This document shows, one piece after another, positions 1-11,726 of a DNA stretch of 64,000 nt (position 1 is the first letter of the stretch; the number at the start of each line of letters is the position of its first letter). The notes beneath the pieces are model-generated. The model saw nothing but the letters and a program-made list of their open reading frames with translations. It was not told the DNA's origin and did no database searches. A program made the position numbers and the translations under genes. The DNA is from Polytrichum commune (Eukaryota; Streptophyta; Polytrichopsida; Polytrichales; Polytrichaceae): contig OX485808.1 in the NCBI GenBank assembly GCA_950295325.1, positions 19,490,527 through 19,554,526 of the forward strand. Direction: 5' to 3'.

Positions 1-1626
1 ATGACCCTACTTATATGGGTGCCTACAAGTCTCATTTGTCTTTGACACAACACATGCTATGGTGTGGACAAGTTGAGTGTGCACACAAGTCATGCTATGT
101 CTTCACTTGGTCACCTTTTTTTGGAAAACACTGAACATACTAGGCTTTGTGTCTACAATACCCTATGTACGTTAATGGAATATTCTCCGAATAAAATATC
201 AATGCAACCTAGAATGTTGGATGTACATGTGGTCAAACATAATCATTTGCACGATTCTACAAATAATGTAGCGCTTTATGAAATTGTGACCCCCGACGTC
301 ACCAATAACTTATCTCTCTCCTTTATTGCACTTGCAATTCGATTGTCGTACGAATTTGCAACTTGGTGCAACTGCCTCGAAGTTGCATTCCAAAATTGTA
401 GTTGTATGTTAAAGCTCATGTCGTTGAAATTGACTGTGGTTGACTGTCCAAATTTCTAGAATTCACAAATTATGCTACTTTTGCTCTTACAATGTAGTTG
501 AAGATGAGATACGTTTTGTGTTGGAGTGTCTCCTCTATAACTTTATTAGAGGTAAGTTTTTTTTCACTATTTGAGAATGTAGTACTAGAGAGTCTCAAGT
601 CTTTCTTCCAATTGGACCATCACGTGGATATTAGCATGGGTCTCACAAAAGATATCGCACTCCACTACTTTAAAGAATTAGCCCGTTAGACACCATCTTG
701 ACGTGCTTTTTGTCCAATACTAAGCCTTTTGTCTTCCCAAACTTTAAAAGCATTTTTATTTTCACTACTAGAAAGCACATGTGATGGTGGCATATGCAAG
801 ACATTCAAGAGGGCCGTATATTGAATATACATTGGACTAGACTGACAAATCCTAACATTAATAATTTACTACCTCATTGTCCAAAAATTTTACTCAACTT
901 AGTAGTCCCAATTTGAGTGAACACAAGAACAACACAAGGACAGCTCCATGACTGCCACAAATTCGGTCAGTTCGCTACATTACAGGCTCCATGACCTGTG
1001 ACTGCTATTCAAAATAAACGGCCTTTCAAGAGTTTCAAAGGTTATTAAACGATGTTTGATTAGATTTGAACCTGAAAAAAAAGGAGAAGACACGTGACGA
1101 GATTCACATTCTCTGGATTTTTGCCACCATTCACTAAATTCAGCAACAAAATGCTCATAGATCATGAGCCACGAAGCTATGGAAAATTGAAAAATATTGA
1201 ACATCCCAATCAAGCTCCACAAACCACTTGAATTTCAGAAAATATGGTACAAACAATCTGCTTGAGGTTAATCTCCCCTTTTATGTCATCTACTCCGGGG
1301 GAGCTTGTTCACCTTTCTTCTTGCAAAGCCATCCTCTTTCACATTATTCTTGAAGCCAACGCCAATTGGTGCATGAGGTGGCGTTCCGGGACCGGGAAGC
1401 TTCATCGACTCCCGTGAACCAATCGTCATCTTTCCCCGTCCTCAATCTAGGCCGTCGATCTCGGTGATCGGACGGGTCGAGATGTTCTATGTCCACTAAC
1501 CCCGCTCCTTAGAGGTTGGGGTAAATTGAGACCAAGGCCGATTTGGTGAGGTTGATTGTTACGTGACCGGATTAGGATTAGCAACCGATTTCCGTCCGCC
1601 CTAATGTTGGTTTTAGGGTAGCCGGT
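1..1626. other. No gene recognised
   Basis: AT-rich sequence with only short open frames and no family motif I recognise. Bases about 1250-1626 lie just downstream of the lipase stop codon and are more GC-rich, so part of this may be its 3' untranslated region. Nothing else could be supported. Confidence 0.5.
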
Positions 1627-4600
1627 TCATGATATTGAGGTAGACTCTTCTTGGTCGAGCTTGAAGTTGTTGTCGTTATTTATCTCGGTCTCTTTGGACG
1701 GGATGGAGCCCGTGACGGCCGAAACGTCCACATGGCGGAGGGGGCTTCCACCCACATTCCCCCCGGCCGGGCTCCGTTTATTAATCCAATGGATGATGTC
1801 ATTGAACACGAGCTCAATGTTGTCATCCGGTTCACCATTCGTCAAGCCATGCCACATGCCGGGGTAAAGCTTGAACTCCTTATCTTCACTCTGGGCTTTT
1901 TCAAAGAGCTCCCGGCTAATTTCCGGGTCAGTCACTCGGTCCTCTTCGCCATGAAGTAGCAGGAAGGGAAGGGTCACCTGTAACATGGAAATTCATAGAA
2001 ACCATATGTCAAAATGTTTTATTTTCTCCCCTCGACAATATCCTTTGAATAATCTTTAAGAGAAGGTGAAATTCTATAGATGTGTCAAATCGTTGGAAAG
2101 ATGACGAAGTGTAGTTGACTTCTAGAAACAAATAAAACTCAACTTCCTTCCTTCCTCCCATCCTTCCTTTCCCTCTTCTGCAAGTTCCCTTCCTTCTACC
2201 TTTATGCATTCCTTGGGGGTTTTTGCTTATCCTCATTATATACGTTGTCTTCATTCAAGTCCTCTAAAAACATTCTAAGAGTATGGCTATGTGCATTATA
2301 AAACGCATGCAACTACTACACTAAATATGATATGTAGTGTCACTCACTGTGTGGAGTTACACAGTGCTATATCTTTTTACTATTGATGGAATTTTCTTTA
2401 CCAAGTGAAGTTGTTGATGTTCTATAATAATGTCCACACAACAGATTTGACATTTGATGGTGAAATATGAGATATAGCATTGCGTAATTCCAGAAAGTAA
2501 GTGACACTAAATATCATGTTTAGTGTAGTTAGAATAAGAGAAACTGCATTGATGACTTTGATTGTCCAATGTATAGTTCAATTGACATCCAGTAATTATG
2601 CTTTTCTAAGAAATGACATGATACACACACATGACCTGATAATTTCTAAATATTTATGAAGCTCCCCAAACTAATGACCCCAAATGGAACACGAAGGCGC
2701 ACCACATATGTTACACTCTGCTTGGAAAGAACCGCTTTGCATAGAAAACATATGAAGATGATGAAAGCTGAGACATTTGGCTTAATTGGACCTCTTTGAA
2801 GCTAAGAAGTTCCATACAAACAACATTCACCGTTTGATCTTCATGCCCACATTCAACCACAAGAACAGCAGAATGTCGTCGAACTGACTCTAGATGCTTA
2901 CCTCATCCAGATGCTTTTCGAGGAATGTACTTGCCTCCAGCATTTCCAAGGCGGTCTTGACTCGTGGGTTGTCTTGGTAAATGAGAGGATTTGACCGGAT
3001 CTGCACCCCATTAGATGGTGCGCATGAAATGAGATTGCAGCTAAGAAGATAGGAATTTCGGACACAAATTTGTTATGTTGATGGAGTCAAAAGTCGCGTG
3101 GAATAACTTTAATGTAAAGAAAATTATCCTTTTGGGTATGTACGTTACCTCCTGCCGCTTGATTGGGTCTTTGAAGGCCGTGTCAATGATGTTCTTTGTG
3201 GGCACAATCTTCCACGTTGGAATCCAGCCCGAAAGCTTTGTCAAAATGGTCGTGACTATTGGCGGTGGCTTCAATTTCTCGGAGATCTGAAAGTTCCGGG
3301 TCAAGGGAATTAGAAGCCACCACATTTGAATTGCCAAAGAGTCAGACATACAAGACCCGTTTGAGGCGTTGATGGTTACCATAAATGTCTCAAAATAGGA
3401 CTCTCCGTTTCAGATAACCAGTTCTTGCCAAAAAAATAAGGTATTTCTTTCCTCGATTTCTTTTTCTAGATGTAGCTATCAAAATCGTTGACTACCTCCA
3501 AAAGCTCGATCACTACATTTCATGAATGATTATCCTCTATACCTCATGAAATGCTCAACCTCATGAGACATTATGAGAAATTGTGCACTTGAAGATTGCA
3601 TTAGGCTTGGCACTTTCCACCAATCTATAGTAATCACAATTCATAATCATATCATATCATATCACATCACGTTTCTTCTCAAAAAGACGATCTTTGTGAA
3701 TATAATGAGTTTTCAAGTTTTCTGATGTACGAATTCACGACGGGAAGATCAAAAAGTGATTTTCGTAGATTTAACCACATGGATGCGATCCTTTAAACAT
3801 GCCTGAGCCCCAACTTTTTGGATGTGATAGTACTCGAGCAACACTTGGAAATGTTAATTTAAAACACATCTTAAGCAATGTTTTTAATATCGCATTCTGA
3901 CGTATTATACCTTGCACATAGGAGCTTGAAGAACGGCACCGTTCCATTCCTGGGGTTCTTTGCGGTGGATGTAGAGTACCACTGCCCCACCCATGGATTC
4001 GCCATACAAAAACCGAGCTTTGTTCTTGTACTCCTCTTTCTCTGCACGTCAATAAAAAATGTCTCCATATATTAGTCAAAACTACAAATCCACCCAAATT
4101 GTGACTTCTACCTATTTCCTGTAAGGAAATCTAGAGAGTAGGTATTGCACGTCCGAATCATTCTTGGGACTCAGTCTTCACTGATTTAAGTTGCCCTGAA
4201 CATTCTTGAAAACACTTCTCGATATTCATAACAAAGCCCTCACAGATACAATGAAAGGGAAGAACCGACTGCCAGTTAGGAACCGGTGGAGTTTGAGAAA
4301 TGACCAGTTCATATTCAAGACCTTAGGAAATTTACCTGATCCATTTAGAGGAATTTATAGAATATTCCCAATTTAATAAAGAAAAACTGTAAGATATCAA
4401 CATGTAACTGGTTGGTCTTAAAAACACGAGGATCTCAACTGATTATGCCCAAAAATCTCCGTGGACACTGCACAGATAGTGATTTCTAGGTATTTTCTGG
4501 AAGGAGATCTAGTAGGTATTGGAGGTCCACATTATTTGGGGCTAGGCGTTTCAATTCATTATCTCAGATACTCTTGAAAACAAGTCTTGAATATTCAGAA

Positions 4601-6683
4601 CTACAAGGCCTCCCAATTTGTGACTTCTATGTATTTCTGTCAGGGAATCTAGGTAAGGCATTGCAGGTGTGGATAATTTGAGGGGAGGTCTCCAAATCTT
4701 TAATTTAACCACTCTTGCAAAATATGTCTAAACATTATTCCAAATCGACAACTCTCAATTGTGATTTTAAAGGTACTTTCTGTGAGGAAATTGGGTAGGT
4801 GTTGCAGGCCCACATTGTAAGGGGAAAGGTTTTCAATTCGTCTCTACCTCGTTCACTTTTGAAATAGGCGATGGTATCATCCACAATGTCTTGAAAATTT
4901 TGAACGTAACACCTCTTGCCCTCCGACTTGCCGTGGCCCTCGTAGTCTATGCCAAACACGGCATAGCCTGCCTCCGCAAACCGGATTCCCGTTCCCTTCA
5001 TGAAGACACTGCACTCCATAGCATAACCTAAAAATACAGAACACAAAAATAATTAAAATTCATGCCAATCAGAATCCAATAACTTTTGATTGATGGAATT
5101 CATCATAATCATCCACCAAGACATCGGTTTTCGTATTTTTATTGTTCAGTTTTGGAAAATTCAAAGAGGGATGATGAGAGACTACGTACCATGGCACAAA
5201 AAGACAAGAGCTTTGATTTCCTTGTTCACGGGCAGCCACCGGCATGTGAACAGCTTCAGCCCCCTGTGTGTAAATATTTCCTGCAAATTTCAACGTCAAC
5301 AACATTGGCCTCTCTGTCCATCCCCTCAACGAAAGCTCATAATATAACCCAAACCATTAGGAAAAAGTGCTAATTCAAGTTCCTTTTGCTAAATCTTCTT
5401 GGCATGGGAGAAGGGTACTAACTTAGTGCCAATGAATCAAGTTTCGAATCTCTCTCTCGCGTCACCCACCATTTCCTTGGGTTGTTGTCTCATGCAACCT
5501 TCTAATCTCACCACCTTCCTATTGCACCTCACCTTCTACTTACTCATTTTTCACTATAAAATTTCTAAACGCATGGAGTCATCAAGCCTTAAAATTCCAT
5601 CCAAGAACCATAAAATGCTACAACACTGTACAACTCGGCAGAATTTCAGCCTTTGCCAATCCTCCTCGCTTGGCTTGGCAAGGTTTGTAAGCAACCTATC
5701 CCAAGAAACTAAGGGCATCGAGGGATGGGTTCCACTCTACAACACTCTACCCAACCACCGTTTGAAATTGCTATTTTCTTAAATCATGCCCACGAGCACT
5801 TGTGAATTCCTAACTGATTGCTCCTACAAGAATAGGTAGATTATCAAAATTCATCACAGTTTTGCACCCATGGAAACACGATATCCTCCATAATTCCCAC
5901 ATTTTGTCCATGAGCTGATAGATTATGACCGATAACCAGCTCAAGTAGGTGGATAACCAGCGATGGGATGATTCCGGCTGACTCAACTGCGGAATTGCAT
6001 CTTACTGAGACTTGATGCACATTTGTGACAGAAATTCAGGGTGTGATTCACCTTTCACTACTTCTGGAAGAAAATTTACAAAATCTGAGATTCCACCTCC
6101 TAGTGCCTACATGTGCAGTACAACCCTCACTTCTGCTATTAGATTGCTACTAGACAGTTGAGTTCCGCTTCTGTGACCAATGTTACATGGATAGGATTCT
6201 GTAATGCTTTGTTGAGTCCCCTACCTAAAATTTTATTCATTGGCACTAGTGCCCTCTTCCATGCCAAAAAAAATTTTAAAAAGGAAAAAAATAAAAAATA
6301 AAAAAGGGATCCACGTCATGAAAAGAAGTGAAAGTATTTCCTGGCCTAGAGTTCCTGGCCTAAAGTGCAAACTTGTGATTGCAATAACTTATGCAAATGA
6401 CAAGTATTGAGTCTTGAAGAAGGTTACGGTGACTATCCTACCCTAATTGAAAGTAATTTTCCCTACTCGCTACAGACAACTCTATTTCTTGGAAGACCCA
6501 ACGTTTGTAAGAAATCAAATTTGTCCAAAAAAATTGCAAGTGATGATGAGTTGTAGTGTGAGATATAATAAATTTCAAAATGTTTTGAGAGCTGATAAAA
6601 TGTACCTCTTCATATTTGACGTCAGACTCCGCCGCCCTCTCTTCGAGAACCTGCAGGAGGGAACTCCACATTAATTCCACCAA
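1627..6683 (-). CDS. Monoacylglycerol lipase / caffeoylshikimate esterase-like alpha/beta hydrolase
   Basis: Serine hydrolase of the plant MAGL family, which cleaves monoacylglycerols; one clade (CSE) cleaves caffeoyl shikimate in lignin synthesis. Seven exons, 5' to 3': 6683-6606, 5280-5190, 5027-4848, 4041-3911, 3286-3149, 3000-2902, 1977-1627. All introns are GT-AG and phases close to 355 codons plus stop, the usual family size. Visible motifs: LFTCRWLP (exon 2), the oxyanion HGYAMECS (His56-Gly57), GIDYEGHGKSEG, the nucleophile elbow GESMGG (Ser132), the acid in HGEEDRVTD (Asp252) and the base in GMWHGLTNGE (His282), so the catalytic triad is complete. No signal peptide or membrane segment is evident, so it is probably cytosolic. 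The start chosen is the first ATG; a second in-frame ATG four codons on (6671) is possible. Intron 6 carries a small inverted-repeat element, and a tandem array begins about 90 bp upstream. MAGL and CSE activity cannot be told apart by eye. Confidence 0.93.
2315..2529. mobile_element. Small inverted-repeat element (MITE-like) in lipase intron 6
   Basis: About 60-bp imperfect terminal inverted repeats face each other: the left end reads ACTACACTAAATATGATATG and the right end is its near complement (ACTAAACATGATATTTAGTG near the tip). The inner parts of both arms end in AGATATAGCA or its complement. There is no coding capacity. The termini resemble those of elements near 20.37-20.74 and 59.1-59.64 kb, suggesting one terminal family. 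No convincing target duplication was seen (the flanks differ). It lies wholly inside intron 6, in either orientation. Confidence 0.7.
5390..5470 (+). repeat. Possible tRNA-derived SINE fragment in lipase intron 1
   Basis: The segment has a box-A-like stretch (AACTTAGTGCC) followed about 20 bp later by a box-B-like TTTCGAATCTCTC. This spacing is shorter than in a standard tRNA head, so only a degraded SINE or chance match can be claimed. Intron 1 (5281-6605) otherwise holds no recognised element apart from the repeat segment at 6222-6392. Confidence 0.2.
6222..6392. repeat. Dispersed repeat, copy in lipase intron 1
   Basis: Resembles 21484-21640 in the same orientation. Shared blocks include GGCAC...CTC.TCC.TGCCAAAAA, an A-rich run with AAGGGATCCA, a CATGA block and AGTGCAAACTTGT. 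No coding frame and no clear terminal repeats. Confidence 0.5.
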
Positions 6684-6775
6684 AACTCAGTGAATTCTCT
6701 CCCAAAGCTGGCAACACATTCTCCAATTTCCACCAGACATTACTAGGCGTCCGGATACACAATAACCCTGAAAAT

Positions 6776-8430
6776 TTCGAGCAAACAATAACCCTGAAAA
6801 TTTAGTGAAATCGTTCAAATACTTCCTCCTGCTGGGTTGAGCTTTAGTCAATTAGTTTGCGAGAAGATTCGATTCTGAGACCCTTCCCAAGATTCATCCT
6901 CCGGAGTAGCCAGTGTCGCAGATCTGCTAAAGAGGAACTAGGGAACCGACTAACTCTCGCAATTACGACCACTCCTTCCAGTTAGGCCACGATCGAACAA
7001 TTTCCCCCAAGGGATCCTGCAATTACGCGACTTCCTTTTGCATTTTTGGTGGCTCCTCCACAAATGGGTCACCCTCTCAATGAGCAAACAAGTGCAGGCT
7101 AACCTTGGATATTGTTAAAACTTTCCATTCTTGGCAATGGTGTGCGAGGAGCTAGACTTTAAATTCCAACAACCTTCCTGAGTGACACCAAAACTTCTCA
7201 AAAAATCTCAAAAAGTCGTGATGATCACTGACGGTCCTAGCCCATCACTAACTCTGAAAATCTAGTATGATCGTTCACATACTTCCTCCTGCTGGACCGA
7301 GCTTTGATTTATGACCAGATTCAACTCCAGGTCCCAACCGAAAATTCAATCTCCCAAGTAGCCAGCGTCGCAGATCTGCTAAACCGGAACTAGGAACCGA
7401 CTCCCACCTCACAATTACATGCACTCCTACCAGTTACTAGACCGGCAACGAACAATTTCCCCAAGAAATCAAGCAATTAAGCGAATTTTGTTTTTGCATT
7501 TTCGAGTGGCTCCTCCACATATAGGGGTAAGCCTCGCAAAAGATCTCAAACAAGAGCAGGTTAACCCTGGGTATTTATTACAACTTACCATTCTTCGCGA
7601 TGGTGTGCGAGGAGGTCGAATTGCTTGTTTGTGATCTCTAACTAACCTCTTCCTTGTGACACAAAAACTTCTCCCAAACAAACAAAAAAAACAAACAAAC
7701 AAAAACTTCTCGAAAGACCTCCTTATCGTGATGATCACTGACGGCCCTAGCCCACGACTAACATAACCCTGACAATCTAGTATGAACATTCACATACTTC
7801 CTCCACCTGAACCGAGCTTTGATTTATGACACATTTCAACTCGGGGTCCCAACCCCAGATTCATCTTCCCAGGTAGCCAGTGTCGCAGATTTTCTAAACC
7901 GACCTAGGATCCGGAACTAGGAACAGACTCCCTCACAATTCCGACCACTCCTATCAGTCAGACCACCGTCAAACAAACCTCCCCCCCCTCCTTCCCCCCA
8001 AAAATAAAAATAAAAAATACGGCAATTCAGCAAATCCTTTTGATACGTGACAACTTACCATTGATATATTATTGGCGATATTTGGTTTTGTACGATGAGC
8101 TAGACTTCAATACCAACCACCTTGCTGTGTATGTCTCTAATTTCTCAAAAACTTCTGGGAACTTGAAAACAAAAAGATCGCAATCGTGATGGTCACTTTC
8201 CCAAGCCCAATTTATAAGCCCACCCCCGTCTCAATGACCACAAACAATCACAGAATTATACGACCCTGGATGTGCGACAAACGTACCATATTGGAGATGA
8301 TCGTGCGAGGATATCCTTCAATTCTAATCACCTTCCTCTATCTCTATAACTTCTCAAAACGTTCTTAAAAACTCGAAAAGTCTGAAAAGCGTCGCAATCG
8401 GGATAACTCAGTCCCTGTCAACAACAAGAA
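6776..8430. repeat. Tandem array of about 480-bp units upstream of the lipase gene
   Basis: Three full units and a partial fourth. Three anchor strings recur in order: ACTTCCTCC at 6821, 7281 and 7795; GTCGCAGAT at 6915, 7367 and 7882; and (GTGATGATCACTGACGG or its variant) at 7218, 7727 and 8185. This gives spacings of 452-515 bp. The fourth copy keeps only the TGTGCGAGGA...ACTTCTC part (about 8290-8410). It begins about 90 bp 5' of the lipase ATG, so it occupies the promoter and upstream region of that gene. No long open frame. Confidence 0.85.
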
Positions 8431-10700
8431 GCTCCTCGATGGCGACCTTCTCCTCTACAGCGACACCGAACGCCCACCACGAATGGTAACGTTGGGAACT
8501 GATCCCTTTGATTCCTTTGATCCCTAGATCCCTACCCACATTTTCCGTGCGGTGGGCCTCCCGAAAAGATAGGCCCACTTTCTAAAACCCTTTCTTTCCT
8601 CTTCTACTAATGTGGAGGCCTTCCTTACACGGTTGAAAACGCCGGTGGATCCGAAACGGAGTTCGGTAATCCAAGCTAAAAAGAGTTTCCGGCTTGACAT
8701 GTGCCTAACCTAACCTTGGGGAGATAGGTTTCAAGGTCTGGTCCGTCTTTAATTGGGTAGGATCTTCCGTTTTCAACTCGGATCCAAGACCGACAACTCG
8801 GATCTTGAACTTAAACCATATTTCTTACCATTGGAGTTAGTTGAAAACGGATGGTTTTAACCAAAAAAAAGAGCGATTAACCCTGAAACCAAGCTCCTCA
8901 AAAGAATAGGCACATGTCAAAGCCGAACTTCTTTTACATACCTTGTTTGGCCCACCAATCACCATTTCGGAAACCGGCGATTTCAAACGTGTGTATGGAC
9001 TCCCATTAACTTAAATCCTTTTCTTTCTTTCTGGAATCATGCAAGCTGGCCATCGTGCATGCCACTCGGCGCTCTTGTCATCACAAACTGTGACAAAGAA
9101 AGTTCAAAACCCACCCAAACCACCAAGTTACCTGCAACACGTGACCCCCGCTTCCCTGCCTCCTGCTTCTCCGCCTCCCTGCTTCTACGGTCTGCGGGCG
9201 TTATTCGGTTACTTTTCTTAACCGGTTATTTCATTGTTGTGTGTCTTTGGCGAGGAGGATCGAAGAAAAACCACATAGAACCATTCAATTATAATGACTA
9301 CCTCTTCAAAGTTCATTAACTACTCGACACTCAATTACAATAAAACACAGTTGAGAGGATCCGGAATAAATATACAGTAATAAAAACACGGCACTTCTGA
9401 GAACCATAACTAAATCAGGGGAGGTCCTATTTTCAATCTGGTTTTTGCTGATGCTTCATCGTAGATGTGCTGATGTACCACAAGTTTCGTTGTGTAAATC
9501 TAATCGGTATAAGCTGGGAAAACATGAAACACGATCCGAATGACGCCGTCCACTTACCAAGTCAGTAGTAACAGATTATCATAACTTTTGTAGTGGCCCA
9601 CATTTGCTAAGTTAACTTACAGTCTTTTGAACTAAGTTTCTGCCAAGTCCTTGTGAGAAAGTCATCTGCTTGATTGCTTATACGGGCCGTCCCTGCAATT
9701 GGGGATACTCCGGCGCCAACACGCAACCAACAGTAAGTTAGGGGCCCACCACTTGCAGCAGTAAGTCGACTAAAACTTAACTTATACGGAGTACTCCTGC
9801 ACCTTGTCAATGCCTCACGATTTTTGACGATGTATCTCCGTGGCTGGTCTCCTCGGCCAGATTCTAACTTGCAAATAGTCATCGGTGGTTAGTTTTTTTC
9901 CTGTTCTCCATTTTCTATCACCAGAGTTTATACGTCATGAAAGTTGCGATGTTGCATTAGCAACTCTATCAACAAAAAGCGGACTGAAAATTGGACTTCC
10001 GTCGATTCATCATGGGTGTTGATTCCTTATATGAATACAATAGATCTTCCCGATTGTGTTGACGCGCGATTAAGTGTACCTGAGTAGTTAATAAGATTAT
10101 GAAGACGCAATCGAATCTCTTCCAAACATGTCACGTCTCTATGTGTGTCTGTTCTTGCAATTTACACCTAGCCATACGCCATTCAAATGTAGGTGTCGAA
10201 TTAAGAAAAAGTAGCCGAATGACACCCGCCTCATACCTTATCAGTTCAACTTAGAGTGGAGAAATTCAATGAGTGAGTCGTGAGAAGTGTATTGTTGTTG
10301 TTCTGGTTTAAAGTTCCTGCGGTGGCATGGGAAAGTTGCGATCGCCGACGATCTGTGAAGGGTTGATGAGTCGTCGTGGGCAGCAGTCGCGAAGGAAGGG
10401 AGCAACAAGTGGGAAGGATGCCACGACAGGCGACGGCGACGGTGACGCGACAACAAGGACGAGGGGGATAGCAGTGGCATGGCGGCGGTGGCGACGATAG
10501 CGACAAAGAGGATAATTGAGAGGATGTTGTCAACGCGTGGCGTGACGACAATAAAGACAAATGAGTGCGTGGGCGTGGACCTTGAGAGATGTGGGGCCCG
10601 CGTAAAGTGATATGATCATGTGCAATTGGGTCGCCCCACACTATTTTGGAATTCACCATTCCTCGCTATGTTGAATATTTATGTATTACCAAAATAAATT
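8431..10700. other. No gene recognised; repeat-derived and low-complexity sequence
   Basis: 9420-9560 and 10090-10238 match the internal and end parts of the inverted-repeat family seen intact at 28892-29251 and 52449-52819. 10320-10560 is GC-rich, low-complexity GACGGCGACGG-type sequence; its minus-strand open frame is Ser/Pro/Arg-rich and looks like a composition artefact. 8430-8490 has a short ATG-containing run ending at a GT site, but nothing downstream to join it to. Confidence 0.45.
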
Positions 10701-10859
10701 AATAAAAATATATTGTTAACTTGTTAGGTTATATTTGTGGTTGCCGCTATATGTCAGATGATTGCTCAAAGTTATAACCTTTTGTCATTTGGTTCTTACC
10801 ATAACATTACTCAGCATGTAGGTCTTGTTTAGTGGGCCCTCAGAAATATAATAGTCGGA

Positions 10860-11530
10860 TGTTTGGAAGTTGCACAGGGAGACTCAGATCCATACTAAAC
10901 TCCCAACATCTGATTGTTATGTTTTGAGGGGTCCACGTCCGTAAGTAATGATATGACCAGTGTTGGACCGGGCTATACCCTAGATAATGCATGCCAGGTA
11001 TCAATAATCAACATCAACAAATTTGCATTTGGGGGAATTTTGAACATAGTGTCAAATTTTGGACGTTTGGTTGTAGCCTCGATCCTATGGACATATACGT
11101 AATTTGATGTGTCTACAATATGTATGGACTCCGTAGGACATATGTCAATCCTCAATGATTATTCGGATGCTGTGATATTAAAATATGATAGAAATTATTA
11201 ATTTTATATAATGAGATGGTATTTGATGAAAATATGATCAAATTATTATTATCATAAGCATCTTTGCATTTTCTATCAAAAGATCCCGCCATACATTTAT
11301 ATTAGAGGATCTTACAATAGTATTTAACATGTTGCAAATCTAGACTTGAATTTGGTCCAAATGTACTCAATGATATTAGTTTAATGGTATCAAATGACCT
11401 ACCCATGGGTCTCAAAATTGTAATACTATTAAAATATTAATATTTGGTGGGGAGATCTCAAGCTAAAAGAATTTTTGTATACTCAAGTTATTATTTGGGT
11501 CAATACCATTCTAAATCATGTTGATACTAT
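10860..11530. repeat. Dispersed repeat R2, copy 1
   Basis: Shares ordered blocks with 54480-54900: AGGGGTCCACGT, AATGCATG, ATCAATAATCAACATC, GGTATCAAA.GACCTACCCATGGG, AAATATTAATAT.TGGTGGG and TTATTTGGGTCAA.ACCATTCTAAA. It is non-coding and diverged by many small insertions, so it is old. The other copy lies in intron 5 of the thiolase gene. Confidence 0.65.
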
Positions 11531-11726
11531 GGTGATCTTACCTAGGTGCGAATATACTTAATTACTTGAGTGCTTGGAAATTTGCAAGCACGATTCCCGG
11601 GCACTTATGTTGGGTCGCCTTTGCAAAATGAACAAGGGTTAACAAGCAAGTGGGCTTCTAGATACTAGAGTCACTATCCCCCCCCCCTATTTAGAGTTAA
11701 TTGCATTGCTAGCCAACATGCATGGC

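Noticed and set aside
8440-8490. Possible first exon (ATGGCGACCTTCTCCTCTAC onward) ending at a GT site
   Set aside because: Sixteen codons only, and no continuation was found downstream.
10246-10659. 137-codon minus-strand frame rich in Ser, Pro and Arg
   Set aside because: Low-complexity GACGGCGACGG-type DNA is open in several frames; there is no motif and no splice or promoter context.
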